From Planctomycetota bacterium (GTDB lineage: Bacteria; Planctomycetota; UBA1135; GCA-002748355), in the NCBI GenBank assembly GCA_027021385.1, contig JALUUL010000086.1:124001-188000 (forward strand): DNA of 64,000 nt, in the 5' to 3' direction. Shown here one piece after another: positions 1 to 9,531 of this stretch; positions within the stretch are counted from its first letter, which is position 1, and each line of letters begins with the position of its first letter. Under the pieces are notes generated by a model. It made no database searches. It saw nothing but the letters and a program-made list of their open reading frames with translations, and was not told where the DNA came from. The translations under genes and the position numbers were made by a program.

Positions 1-2987
1 ATGCGGTCAGGCGTTCGAATCTGGACGTCGGCGCCCGGACGATCGAAATGAACCGGGCCGAATACGTGATCCGCGGGCTCGGGTTCATCAAGAACCTGAA
101 GGATCTCGAGGAGTCCGTCGTGAAGGCGGAAGGAGGGGTCGGGATCCGGTTGCGGGAACTCGGCAACGTCCATTTCGGCCCCGCGCTGCGCCGGGGCATG
201 CTCGACAAGGACGGAGCCCAGGTCGTCGGCGGGGTCGTCGTCGCGAGGTACGGAGCCAACCCCCTCGCCGTGATCAAGGGGATCAAGGCCAAGCTGAAGG
301 AGATCGAACCCGGGCTCCCCGAGCGTGTCGACGCCGACGGGAACAGGGTCAAGGTCGCCGTCGTCCCCTTCTACGACCGCACGGGGCTCATCTACGAGAC
401 CCTCGGGACCCTGAACGAGGCCCTGGCCGAGGAGATCCTGATCACGATCCTCGTGGTTCTCATCATGGTTCTCCACCTCCGCTCGAGCCTCCTGATCTCG
501 GCCCTGCTGCCGCTCGCGGTCCTTTTCACCTTCATCGCGATGCGATGGGGAGGAGTGGACGCGAACGTCGTCGCCCTCTCCGGGATCGCGATTGCGATCG
601 GGACGCTCGTCGACATGGGGATCGTCCTGACCGAGAACATCCTGAAACGACTCGAGGAGGCCGACCCCGCTCTTCCCCGCTGGAAGGTCATCTGGTGGGG
701 GGCCCACGAGGTCGGGAGCGCCGTCCTGACCTCGACGGCCACGACCGTCATCAGCTTCCTCCCCGTGTTCACGATGACCGCGGTCGAGGGGAAGATGTTT
801 AAACCCCTCGCGTTCACGAAGACCTTCGCCCTCCTCTGCGCGGTCCTCATCGCGGTCGTTGTCCTCCCGGTCCTCGCGATGGCGGTCCTGGGGTTCCGCC
901 CACGGGTCGTCAAGAAGGGAGGTCTTTCCCGGCTGTTCCGGATCGTCGCGAAGAACGCGAGCCTGCTCTCCGCCCTCGTCGTCGTCTGGTTCCTTGCAGG
1001 CGCCTGGGTCCCGCTGGGGGCCGAGCGCGGGACGATGCCGAACCTCTTCTTCACCGGCGGGCTCGTGCTTTCCCTGCTCTTCGTGTTCCGCATCTTCCAG
1101 TGGGCCTATCCGTTCTTCCTCGCCACCTTCCTTCGGACGGGGGCCCTCTTCCTGCTCGTTCCTCTTTCCCTTGCGGTCATGGGAGCGACGATCTGGCTGG
1201 GGTTCGACAAGACCCTCGGATGGTTGCCGGGCTTGATGCCGACGGAGACCCTGCAGAAAAGGGTCGCATCCCTCGGAAAGTCCTTCCCCGGGCTCGGAAA
1301 GGAGTTCCTGCCCAGATTCGACGAGGGCGCCTTCCTCTTCATGCCGACGACGATGCCGCACGCGGGCACCGAGGAGACCGTGGACGTCCTCGCCAAGCTC
1401 GACCGTCTGATCCGCTCGGTTCCCGAGGTCGAGTGGGCGGTCGGGAAGGCCGGCCGCGTCGAATCGGCCCTCGATCCCGCCCCGATCTCGATGATCGAGA
1501 CCGTCATCCAGTACAAACCCGAGTACCGGCTTGGAAAGTCGGGGCATCGGATCCGTTTTCGATACGACGAGGAGAAGGAGGAGTTCGTCCGGGACGCACA
1601 GGGGAATCTCATCCCCGACAGCGGTGGACGTCCGTTCCGCCAGTGGCGGAAACACATCAAGACGCCCCACGACATCTGGAACGAGATCCAGAAGGTCGCG
1701 AAGCTTCCCGGGACATCCTCCGCGCCTTACCTCCAGCCGATCGAAGCCCGGCTCGTGATGCTCCAGACCGGAATGCGGGCCCCCATGGGTGTCAAGGTGC
1801 AGGGGCCGGATCTCAAGACCGTCGAGAGGGTAGGGATCGAGATCGAACGCCTCCTGAAGGAGGTTCCGGAGATCCAGGCTTCCGCGGTCATCGCGGACCG
1901 GATTCTCGGAAAGCCCTACCTCGAGATCGAGTTGGACCGGGACGCTCTTTCCCGTTACGGGATCCCGATCCGGAAGGCCACCCAGGTCATCGAGGTCGCG
2001 ATCGGCGGAAAGCCGGTGACCCTGACCGTCGAGGGTCGGGAGCGGTATCCGGTCCGGATCCGCTATTTCCGGGAACTCCGGAACAATCCCGATGAGATCT
2101 CGAAGGTCCTGATCCATGGAGCGGACGGGACCCCGATTCCGATCGGGCAACTCGCGCGGATCAACTTCATCCGCGGCCCGCAGTCCATCAAGAGCGAGGA
2201 CACCTTCCTGACCGGGTACGTCCTGTTCGACAAGAAGCCGGGGATCTCGGAGGTCGAGGCCGTCGAGGCGGCGGATCGATATCTGAAGGAAGCCATCGCG
2301 AAGGGGGATTTCCATGTCCCCGCCGGCGTCAGCTATCGTTTCGCCGGAAACTACGAGAACCAGGTCCGTTCCGAACAGCGCTTGAAGGTCGTTCTCCCCC
2401 TCGCCCTGGTCCTGATCTTCCTGCTCCTCTACTTCCAGTTCCGCTCGAGCGCGACGACCTTGATGGTGTTCTCGGGGGTCGTCGTCGCCTGGTCCGGCGG
2501 GTTCCTGATGATCTGGCTCTACGGACTTCCGGGTTTCCTGGATTTCGACATCTTCGGGACCTCGATGCGGGAGCTGTTCCAGATCAAGCCGATCCAGCTC
2601 TCCGTGGCCGTCTGGGTCGGTTTCCTCGCCCTCTTCGGAATCTCGACCGACGACGGCGTCGTCATGGCGACCTATCTGAAGCAGAGCTTCGAGCGGAACC
2701 GACCCGTCACGAAGGAGGGGATCCGCGAAGCCGTTCTCGAGGCGGGCAAGCGTAGGATCCGGCCTTGTCTTATGACCGCCGGGACGACGATCCTGGCCCT
2801 TCTCCCGGTCTTGAGTTCCCGGGGAAAGGGGGCGGACATCCTGGTGCCGATGGCCATTCCCTCCTTCGGGGGTATGGTCGTCCAGCTCTTGACGCTCTTC
2901 GTCGTCCCCGTTCTCTATTGTTCCTGGGAGACCTGGAAGCTCCGGCTCAAGATCGGGCCCTACAGGGAACTTCGGGAAGCGGCTTGA
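1..2987 (+). CDS. Heavy-metal efflux RND permease, CusA/CzcA family (5' end outside window)
   Basis: Inner-membrane proton-driven pump subunit that exports metal cations together with a periplasmic adaptor and outer-membrane channel, neither of which lies in the window. The frame is open from base 3 and the residues before the first ATG (48) also match the family, so the gene is cut by the window edge rather than starting at 48. Visible family marks are the TM4 helix with the conserved Asp in LVDMGIV (near 612), the porter-domain segment VMLQTGMRAPMG, and the TM10-11 region ending in RRIRPCLMTAG. Of the three periplasmic methionines that bind Cu(I)/Ag(I) in E. coli CusA, only the one in VMLQTG appears kept; the other two places look like YGI and HGADG. 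The TM10 acidic residue is Asp (ISTDDGVV). Extra hydrophobic sequence between about 900 and 1230 enlarges the middle of the protein. The metal specificity cannot be assigned. Confidence 0.9.
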   Translation, partial: AVRRSNLDVGARTIEMNRAEYVIRGLGFIKNLKDLEESVVKAEGGVGIRLRELGNVHFGPALRRGMLDKDGAQVVGGVVVARYGANPLAVIKGIKAKLKEIEPGLPERVDADGNRVKVAVVPFYDRTGLIYETLGTLNEALAEEILITILVVLIMVLHLRSSLLISALLPLAVLFTFIAMRWGGVDANVVALSGIAIAIGTLVDMGIVLTENILKRLEEADPALPRWKVIWWGAHEVGSAVLTSTATTVISFLPVFTMTAVEGKMFKPLAFTKTFALLCAVLIAVVVLPVLAMAVLGFRPRVVKKGGLSRLFRIVAKNASLLSALVVVWFLAGAWVPLGAERGTMPNLFFTGGLVLSLLFVFRIFQWAYPFFLATFLRTGALFLLVPLSLAVMGATIWLGFDKTLGWLPGLMPTETLQKRVASLGKSFPGLGKEFLPRFDEGAFLFMPTTMPHAGTEETVDVLAKLDRLIRSVPEVEWAVGKAGRVESALDPAPISMIETVIQYKPEYRLGKSGHRIRFRYDEEKEEFVRDAQGNLIPDSGGRPFRQWRKHIKTPHDIWNEIQKVAKLPGTSSAPYLQPIEARLVMLQTGMRAPMGVKVQGPDLKTVERVGIEIERLLKEVPEIQASAVIADRILGKPYLEIELDRDALSRYGIPIRKATQVIEVAIGGKPVTLTVEGRERYPVRIRYFRELRNNPDEISKVLIHGADGTPIPIGQLARINFIRGPQSIKSEDTFLTGYVLFDKKPGISEVEAVEAADRYLKEAIAKGDFHVPAGVSYRFAGNYENQVRSEQRLKVVLPLALVLIFLLLYFQFRSSATTLMVFSGVVVAWSGGFLMIWLYGLPGFLDFDIFGTSMRELFQIKPIQLSVAVWVGFLALFGISTDDGVVMATYLKQSFERNRPVTKEGIREAVLEAGKRRIRPCLMTAGTTILALLPVLSSRGKGADILVPMAIPSFGGMVVQLLTLFVVPVLYCSWETWKLRLKIGPYRELREAA

Positions 2988-3076
2988 GTATCACCTGGAT
3001 CGCCCCCCGCGCCGGATTGAGGAAGACGGCGGGGGAGGCTTCACGACCGACTTCCTCGATACGAACGAATAGGACC

Positions 3077-3328
3077 ATGAAGCGAAGCTCGAAGATCATC
3101 TCCACTCTCGCCCTTTCTCTCCTCCTCCAGGCCTGCGCGAGCGCTCCCTCCGGCCGGGGGCCGGTCAACGACCTCTGCCCGATCATGAACAAGCCGGTCA
3201 AGACGACGATCACGACCGTCTACAAGGGCGAGACGATCGGTTTCTGCTGCAAGGGCTGCATCAAGAAGTGGAACGCGAAGGAGGAAACCGTCAAGGACGC
3301 GATGCTGAAGAGTTGGAAGGGGAACTGA
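3077..3328 (+). CDS. Small lipoprotein with YHS-type metal-binding domain
   Basis: An 83-residue protein starting at ATG 3077, 89 bases after the efflux pump gene. Residues 1-20 form a signal sequence ending in a lipobox (LLLQAC), so the mature protein should be a membrane-anchored lipoprotein. The rest is one YHS-like domain: CPIMNKPV, then YKGETIGFCCKGC, matching the pattern of a Cys-Pro turn and a later FCxxxC pair seen in metal-binding domains attached to metal ATPases and efflux systems. Its position right after a CusA/CzcA pump suggests a periplasmic or outer-leaflet metal-binding accessory; this role is inferred. A longer frame runs back to 2765 inside the pump gene, but the signal peptide fixes the start at 3077. 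The 3' end overlaps the start of rtcB. Confidence 0.8.
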   Translation: MKRSSKIISTLALSLLLQACASAPSGRGPVNDLCPIMNKPVKTTITTVYKGETIGFCCKGCIKKWNAKEETVKDAMLKSWKGN

Positions 3329-4530
3329 TCGAGGGGCGGGGGGTCCCGATCCGCGCCTGGATCCGGGGCGTCCCCGTCGAGAGCGAAGCGATCGCCCAAC
3401 TCCGGCGGATCGCGAGCCTGCCGATCATCCGACCCCATGTCGCCGCGATGCCCGACGTGCACCCGGGCATCGGGGCGACGGTCGGGAGCGTCATCCCGAC
3501 GAAGGAAGCGATCATCCCCGCGGCCGTGGGGGTGGACATCGGTTGCGGCATGCAGGCGCTCCGCCTCGATCTGACCGCCGGGAGGCTTCCCGACGATCTC
3601 GGGAAGATCCGCAGGGCGATCGAGAAGGCCGTCCCCCACGGGCGCACGGGCAGGGGAGGCCGCGGAGACCGCGGGGCCTGGAGACGCCCTCCGGCCCGGG
3701 TCGAGAAGGCCTGGAAACGATTGCGGCGGGGGTATGAACGCATCGTCTCGCAGTTCCCCTCCCTCGACCGGGGACGGCATGTCGAGCATCTGGGGACCCT
3801 CGGCACCGGGAACCATTTCCTCGAGGTCTGCCTGGACGAGGAGGACAGGGTCTGGATCCTGTTGCACAGCGGCTCGCGCGGTGTCGGGAATCGGATCGGA
3901 CGTCATTTCATCCAGCTCGCGAAGAAGGACATGCGGCGCCATCTCGCGGACCTTCCCGACGAGGACCTGGCCTACTTGAAGGAGGGGACCGAACATTTCG
4001 AGGCGTATGTCTCCGCGGTCGAGTGGGCCCAGCGGTATGCGAGGACCAACCGGGACCTGATGATGGAGGCGGTCCTCGAGGCCCTTCGGGAGGAGGGCGG
4101 GGTTCCGCCCTTCCGGACGACCGAAGAGGTCGTCGATTGCCATCACAACTACGTCCGGAAGGAGCGGCATTTCGGGATGGATCTCTACGTCACCCGGAAA
4201 GGGGCCGTCCGGGCCGGCAAGGGGGAACTGGGTCTGATCCCGGGTTCGATGGGAGCCCGTTCCTATGTCGTCCGGGGGAAGGGGAACCCCGCGAGCTTCG
4301 AGAGTTGCAGCCATGGGGCCGGAAGGGCGATGTCGCGCACGGAGGCGCGCAGGCGCTTCTCCCTGGAGGAACACCGGAACGCGACGGAGGGGATCGAGTG
4401 TCGCAAGGACGAGGCGGTCCTGGACGAGACTCCGATGGCCTACAAGCCGATCGACAAGGTCATGGAGGCGCAGCGGTCCCTCGTCGAGGTCGTCCACGAA
4501 CTCCGGCAGGTCTGCTGCGTCAAGGGCTGA
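3313..4530 (+). CDS. rtcB: RNA-splicing ligase RtcB
   Basis: GTP- and Mn-dependent ligase that joins 2',3'-cyclic phosphate (3'-phosphate) and 5'-OH RNA ends, used in RNA repair. It aligns along its whole length with the E. coli enzyme: GVDIGCGM, GTGNHF, HSGSRG, NCHHNY-like CHHNYV, SCSHGAGR (the His that is guanylylated) and a CVKG tail. Start choice: the upstream GTG at 3268 would overlap the lipoprotein gene by 61 bases and add 15 unmatched residues. TTG at 3313 gives 405 residues and puts the metal-binding Asp and Cys of GVDIGC at 75 and 78, exactly the E. coli numbers, so TTG is preferred. No rtcA, rtcR or archease gene is adjacent. Expression is probably coupled to the upstream lipoprotein through the 16-base overlap. 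Confidence 0.95.
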   Translation: MEGELIEGRGVPIRAWIRGVPVESEAIAQLRRIASLPIIRPHVAAMPDVHPGIGATVGSVIPTKEAIIPAAVGVDIGCGMQALRLDLTAGRLPDDLGKIRRAIEKAVPHGRTGRGGRGDRGAWRRPPARVEKAWKRLRRGYERIVSQFPSLDRGRHVEHLGTLGTGNHFLEVCLDEEDRVWILLHSGSRGVGNRIGRHFIQLAKKDMRRHLADLPDEDLAYLKEGTEHFEAYVSAVEWAQRYARTNRDLMMEAVLEALREEGGVPPFRTTEEVVDCHHNYVRKERHFGMDLYVTRKGAVRAGKGELGLIPGSMGARSYVVRGKGNPASFESCSHGAGRAMSRTEARRRFSLEEHRNATEGIECRKDEAVLDETPMAYKPIDKVMEAQRSLVEVVHELRQVCCVKG

Positions 4531-4617
4531 GGCGCGGTTCCTCCGGGGCCGGGAGGCCCCCGCCATTTCCCTCCGACCCCCTCCCGGTGGAGCCTTCCGC
4601 GGAGGTATCGTGGGGGC

Positions 4618-7600
4618 ATGCATGGAGTCGGATTCCTCGTCCTCTCGATCCTCCTCGCACCGGCCGGGTTTTCTTTCGAGGCCGGGGAGTCCCCCCCGGA
4701 GGGGGCGGGACGGGGGGAGGATCGGGCCTTCGTCCGGATCCCGCTCGACGGGGAATGGCAATGCCGGCCCCTCCCGGGAAAGAAGGAAAAGGGGGGCCGG
4801 GAAGGCGGGAAGGAATCCGGCTGGAGGCCGATCCGGGTGCCCGCTTGCTTCGAGGAGGTCCTGGGGTCGGGGTTCGACGGGGACGTAGAGTACCGGCGGG
4901 AGTTCCGGCTTCCCGGCGGGAAGGACCGGCGCTGGTTCCTGCGTTTCGGAGCGGTCATGACGCGCGCGCGGGTCCTCGTCGACGGGGTCGAGGTCGGGAG
5001 CCACCTGGGCGGATGGACGCCGTTTCGGATCGAGATCACGAAGGCTCTCGGACCCGGGATCCTGCACCGCCTGCATGTCGTGGTCCGGGAGGAGGTCGGG
5101 CATTCCTTGCAGGGGTTCCTCCCCGCGATCCAGCCGCATTTCGGGGGAATCTGGCAGTCGGTGCATCTCGAGGGGGAGCGGGGTCCCGTCCTCGACCGGG
5201 AACACAGTTGGGTCGTCGGGCGTTTTCCGGAGGGAAGAGCCCGGGTGCTCGGGGAGGTCCGGTTTCGAGGGGTGGGGAGGGGGCGGATCCGGTTCCTCCT
5301 CGAGGGCGGGGGAACGCGTCTTCTCGATCGGAGCCTCGATTTCCGGGAAGGACGGGTCGAACTGGACCTTCCCGCCGGGTCCGTGCGCTCCTGGAGTCCG
5401 GAGAACCCGGTCGTCCATGCCTACAGGATCGAACTCCTCGACTCCGGCGGGAAGGCGGTCGATGCGATCGAGGGGCCTCTGGCCTTCCGGGAGGTCGAGG
5501 TCCGCGGCAGGTCGATCCGGTTGAACGGTCGATTCTTCGTGCCCCGGGGCGTCCTGCATTGGGGGTATGACACGAAGAGCCTGGACCCCGGGGAGGGGGC
5601 CGCGTTCTGGCGCCGGGAAATGCGGAGGATCCGGTCTTTCGGCTTCAACCTCGTGAAGGCCTGCCTCTGGCTGCCGCCCCCCTCCTTCTTCCGGGCGGCG
5701 CTCGAGGAGGGGGTGGCCGTATGGCTCGAGTACCCGGCCTGGCATCCGGATTTCTCGGCCGCGAGGCTTCCGGAACTCCTCCGCGAATACGACGAGTTCT
5801 TCCGGGTCGATCGGGACGAGGCGGCGGTCCTGCTGCGTTCCCTGACCTGCGAGACCGGCAGGGCTAAGGCGGCGGAGGAGACGGTCCGCATCCTCTACGA
5901 GCGTTGCAAGGAGAAGACGGGGGGCGTCCTCGTCGAGGACGACAGTTCGTGGATCTCGTGGAACCGCTACCATGATTTCTACGACGACCACCCTTACGGA
6001 AACCGCAGGGGGTGGGCCGCCCGCCTGCGGGGCTTCGACCGTTACATCCGCGAACACGGGTCCAAGCCCCTCGTGCTCGGAGAGGCGCTCGCCGCGGATA
6101 CCTGGGCGGATCTCGGGGCGATCGAGCGGAGGCTCGCGGGGGATCCGGACCCCTGGTGGAAGCCCCGGGCCTTCGCTTCGCAGAAGGCCTTCGAAAAGCG
6201 GATGGGGCGCCTCTACGGGGAGGGGGCGGCGGCGAGGCTCCTCGCCGAGTCGAAGGCCTTCGCCCTCGCGCAGCGGAAGTTCCAGATCGAGGTCTTCCGG
6301 CTCCTCCTCCCCCGCGCGGGATACGTCTCCAGCGTCTGGCGCGACATCCCGAAGTGCAGGATGGGCTATCTCGACGATCTCGACCGGCCGAAGTGGACGG
6401 CGGAGGACTTCTCCTGGCACCGGGACCTTATGCTCGTGCTCGACGAGGAGCGCGCGCTGCGCTCGGTCGACGGGGGGGCCCTCGAGCGGAGTCCCCTCCG
6501 TGTGCGCCTCGCCGGCGATCTCCTGCGCCTCGTCGGGAGGACGCCGATGTGCCGCTGGATCTGGCGGCGGGAGCGATGGAGAAAGGACGGGGGTTACGTT
6601 CCCGCCGCGGCCGAACGCGAGGGAAGGAGCCCTTGGCTTCTCGAGGGCGATCGCAGGGGACTCTCGGCTCCGTTCCGGGTTCCGTGGGGCTGGCCCCGGG
6701 GCAGCGAGGATCCCGAACGGTGGACCCTCGATCTGCGGCTCGAGGGGCTCGCCTCGAACCGTTGGACCTTCCATGTCCTCCCCCGCCCCTCCGGAACCGG
6801 AGCGGGAAAGACCGGGCCCGGGAAGGCGCCCGTGCGCTTCGCGAAGGGCATGGAGCCCTCGCTGCTTCGCTGGGTCGAGGAGGGGGGCGCGCTGGTCCTG
6901 CAGTCGGGAGGGAGGGGGGGGCCGCGCAGCGGCGCGCTCTGGTGGTTGCAGGGAGCCCCCTTCGCGAGGGCGGGACCCGCCGTCCTCCCGGGACTCCCTC
7001 GGGATCTCTGTCTGGAACTCTTCGACCTGGACCTGGACGGGCGGCCCTTCGCGAACACGCCCCTTTCCAGGGCCTTCGCTCCCCTCCTCGGATTCTGGGA
7101 CACGCACGACGAGGAGGAAGAGGTCCAGGTCCTGTATTCCCTGGCCGAGGCGAGGGTCGGGAAGGGGAGGATCCTCCTCTGCGGTCTCGACCTCTCGGAG
7201 CGGCCGGAGCCCCCACTCTTCTCCGGCGGAGAGGGGGGAGGGGAGACGCCGGGCAATCCCGCGCGCGCGATCCTCAGACGCGCCCTGACCGACTACCTCC
7301 GAAACTCCCGCCCCCCGGAGGCCCGGCTCTCCAGGGATCTGCTCCTGGATTGGAAGGAGGCGCTCGGGGCGTCGAAGACCTTCCTGGACGGGATCTGGAA
7401 GTTGCGGAAGGACCCGAAGGACAGGGGACTCGAGGAGGGTTGGATGAAGCCCGGTCTCGAGGACCAAGGCTGGCTCCGATCGAGGACGGGCGTGCACTGG
7501 GAGAAGGCCGGCCTGCCGCATTACGACGGGATCGCCTGGTACCGGAAGACCTTCGTCCCGCCGCCGTGGTGGAGAAAAGGCACGCCCCTGCACCTGGTCT

Positions 7601-7845
7601 TCGAGGGCGTCGATGATTCCTACATCCTCTTCCTGAACGGACGCAGGGTCGCCGCCTTCGGCGATCCCGAGACCGGAGAGACCGTCTGGCTCGTCCGCAC
7701 CTCCGCGGAGATCTCCCCTTTCCTCCATGAGGGCGCGAACATCCTCGCGCTCCGGGTCGTCGATCACGGGGGGGCGGGGGGCCTGCACCGCCGCGTCTAC
7801 CTCTCCTCGGGCCGTCCCGAACTCGAGGATCTCGTCGACAAATAG
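4618..7845 (+). CDS. Secreted glycoside hydrolase family 2-like protein
   Basis: A 1075-residue protein with an N-terminal signal sequence (about residues 1-20). The order is an N-terminal GH2 sugar-binding jelly roll (about 40-190), an immunoglobulin-like linker domain (about 200-290), a TIM-barrel (about 295-560, beginning NGRFFVPRGVLHW) and a long C-terminal part that ends in a second jelly-roll (about 960-1065, GIAWYRKTF ... LFLNGRRVAAFGDP). Family alignment places the acid/base Glu at E412 in LTCETG (usual form SLGNE) and the nucleophile at E489 in VLGEAL. Both catalytic glutamates are therefore kept although the surrounding motifs are unusual, so an active exo-glycosidase (beta-galactosidase, glucuronidase or mannosidase type) is plausible; the substrate cannot be named. 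Stands alone, 87 bases after rtcB. Confidence 0.8.
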   Translation: MHGVGFLVLSILLAPAGFSFEAGESPPEGAGRGEDRAFVRIPLDGEWQCRPLPGKKEKGGREGGKESGWRPIRVPACFEEVLGSGFDGDVEYRREFRLPGGKDRRWFLRFGAVMTRARVLVDGVEVGSHLGGWTPFRIEITKALGPGILHRLHVVVREEVGHSLQGFLPAIQPHFGGIWQSVHLEGERGPVLDREHSWVVGRFPEGRARVLGEVRFRGVGRGRIRFLLEGGGTRLLDRSLDFREGRVELDLPAGSVRSWSPENPVVHAYRIELLDSGGKAVDAIEGPLAFREVEVRGRSIRLNGRFFVPRGVLHWGYDTKSLDPGEGAAFWRREMRRIRSFGFNLVKACLWLPPPSFFRAALEEGVAVWLEYPAWHPDFSAARLPELLREYDEFFRVDRDEAAVLLRSLTCETGRAKAAEETVRILYERCKEKTGGVLVEDDSSWISWNRYHDFYDDHPYGNRRGWAARLRGFDRYIREHGSKPLVLGEALAADTWADLGAIERRLAGDPDPWWKPRAFASQKAFEKRMGRLYGEGAAARLLAESKAFALAQRKFQIEVFRLLLPRAGYVSSVWRDIPKCRMGYLDDLDRPKWTAEDFSWHRDLMLVLDEERALRSVDGGALERSPLRVRLAGDLLRLVGRTPMCRWIWRRERWRKDGGYVPAAAEREGRSPWLLEGDRRGLSAPFRVPWGWPRGSEDPERWTLDLRLEGLASNRWTFHVLPRPSGTGAGKTGPGKAPVRFAKGMEPSLLRWVEEGGALVLQSGGRGGPRSGALWWLQGAPFARAGPAVLPGLPRDLCLELFDLDLDGRPFANTPLSRAFAPLLGFWDTHDEEEEVQVLYSLAEARVGKGRILLCGLDLSERPEPPLFSGGEGGGETPGNPARAILRRALTDYLRNSRPPEARLSRDLLLDWKEALGASKTFLDGIWKLRKDPKDRGLEEGWMKPGLEDQGWLRSRTGVHWEKAGLPHYDGIAWYRKTFVPPPWWRKGTPLHLVFEGVDDSYILFLNGRRVAAFGDPETGETVWLVRTSAEISPFLHEGANILALRVVDHGGAGGLHRRVYLSSGRPELEDLVDK

Positions 7846-7933
7846 AAGGCGGGCGTCCCTTGTCTTCGGGGGGGCTGGTCTTTGCGAAGCGGTTGCGGGT
7901 ATCCTTCTCCGCCAGCCCTTCCGGGAGGAAGAC

Positions 7934-9508
7934 ATGAAGCCTCCGATCTCTCTTTTCGTCCCCCTTCTCCTCTCCGCCCTCTCCTCGGCTCTTTCCGGGC
8001 AGAAGGAACTCCAGCGGATCCAGCTCGCGAACCCGACCTCTGCGACGGCTTTCGGAAGGAGTCTCGCCCTGTCGGGGGATCTCGCGGCCGTCGGCGCGCC
8101 GGACGAGAAGATCACCGCCAACTACCAGGGGAGGGTCTACGTCTACCGGCGCACGACCGGGGGGTGGGTGCTCGAGGCGGGACTGCAAGCTCCCACGCCG
8201 ACCCTCCTCGATCGCTTCGGGAGCAGTGTGGCCCTCTCCGGTTCGGTCCTCGTCGTCGGGGCCCCGGCCCATCTCTCGAAGACCTCGAACGGTGCGATCC
8301 ACGTCTTCCGGAGGAAGAACGGGAAGTGGGTCCACGAGGCGGTCTTCAAGCGAGGGAAGTGGTTCGGCTCCTCGGTGGCGGTCTCGGGGAACCGGATCGT
8401 CGCCGGAGCCCCCTGGACGAGGCTTCCGCGTTTGAACTGGGGTGGGCCCAACCATGCGGGCGCGGCGTGGGTGTTCCGATACGACGGTACGAAATGGGTC
8501 GAGGAGGGGATGCTCAAGGCCTCGGACGCCTACAACGACGATCATTTCGGTTCCTCGGTCGCGATCCAGGGGACCACGATCCTCGTCGGGGCTTCAGGCG
8601 AGGGCGATGAGTACCAACGACGCTACGCGATCGGCGCCGTCTACGCCTTCGAATGGAGCGGAACCTCCTGGATCCAGAAGCAGAAGTTCCGCGCGACCCG
8701 ATTCGCGGACAACGCGGCTTTCGGCTCTTCGATCTCGATGGATGGAGGAGTCGCGGTCGTGGGGTCTCCGGGCAAGAAGATCCGGGCGATCTGGAATGCG
8801 GGAGCGGCCTACATCTTTCGGAAGACGGCGACCGGCTGGGTCCAGGAACAGAAGCTCGCCTCCCCCTGGCCGGCGCAGATGGCGTCTTTCGGCGGTCAGG
8901 GGCGGGTCGCGTTGCAGGGGGGCCTTTGTCTCGTCGGTTCGGGGGGACGGGACGCGTCCGGGAGGGTCCATGGAGCGGTGCATGCCTGGCGCAAGGGACC
9001 CAAGGGCTGGAAGCTCGAGCCCTCGTTCTCGGGTTCCGGCTTGACGACCAAGTACTCCCGGTTCGGGACCGGGCTGGCCCTGGACCGCGGCGCCTTGCTG
9101 GTCGGAGGATACCTCGAGAACCAGGCGCCCCGGTCGAACGAGACGGTTTGGGTCTTCGACATGAAGCCGGATTTCCGGGTGATGGTGCGCCCTCTCCCGG
9201 TCGTCATCAAGGACACGGCCTCGTTCGAGGTTCGGGACGCTCCGGGAGGGGCCGCGGCCGTCCTCCTCTGGGGGTTCCAGGGAACGGCTCGGATCCCTCT
9301 CCCCTGGCCCGGCGCGGTCCTGGGGCTCAAGTTCCCGATGATCCTCGGGGCGCAGACGGTGGGGAAATCGGGAGGTGTCGCGTGGGATTTCGACATCCCG
9401 GCCTCGGCCCTCGGAGTCCGGCTCTGGGTCCAGACCCTCGAGATCGAGAGTCTCCGGAAGGCCCGCACGAGCAACGTGATCTACACGAAGATCAGCCTTC
9501 CGCTCTGA
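7934..9508 (+). CDS. Secreted FG-GAP repeat (integrin alpha-type beta-propeller) protein
   Basis: A 524-residue protein starting at ATG 7934, nine bases after a GGGAGGAA ribosome binding site; the longer open frame back to 7727 is rejected because residues 1-20 form a clear signal peptide. Residues about 25-410 hold seven repeats of the type FGSSVALSGSVLVVGAP alternating with YVYRRTTGGWV, the FG-GAP pattern without the calcium-binding DxDxDG loop, expected to fold as a seven-bladed propeller. The last 110 residues form a separate beta-rich domain (VIKDTASFEV ... ARTSNVIYTKISLPL) similar in layout to the C-termini of other secreted proteins near 57-62 kb. Probably exported and surface or periplasmic; ligand unknown. 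Convergent with the M48 protease gene. Confidence 0.8.
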   Translation: MKPPISLFVPLLLSALSSALSGQKELQRIQLANPTSATAFGRSLALSGDLAAVGAPDEKITANYQGRVYVYRRTTGGWVLEAGLQAPTPTLLDRFGSSVALSGSVLVVGAPAHLSKTSNGAIHVFRRKNGKWVHEAVFKRGKWFGSSVAVSGNRIVAGAPWTRLPRLNWGGPNHAGAAWVFRYDGTKWVEEGMLKASDAYNDDHFGSSVAIQGTTILVGASGEGDEYQRRYAIGAVYAFEWSGTSWIQKQKFRATRFADNAAFGSSISMDGGVAVVGSPGKKIRAIWNAGAAYIFRKTATGWVQEQKLASPWPAQMASFGGQGRVALQGGLCLVGSGGRDASGRVHGAVHAWRKGPKGWKLEPSFSGSGLTTKYSRFGTGLALDRGALLVGGYLENQAPRSNETVWVFDMKPDFRVMVRPLPVVIKDTASFEVRDAPGGAAAVLLWGFQGTARIPLPWPGAVLGLKFPMILGAQTVGKSGGVAWDFDIPASALGVRLWVQTLEIESLRKARTSNVIYTKISLPL

Positions 9509-9531
9509 GAGCGCGGGAGGGCGGGGGAGCC

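Noticed and set aside
3220-8121. Open frame of more than 1600 codons on the minus strand
   Set aside because: It lies antisense to rtcB, the GH2 gene and part of the FG-GAP gene, is very rich in Arg, Pro, Glu and Gly, and is a result of the GC-rich codon bias of the plus-strand genes.
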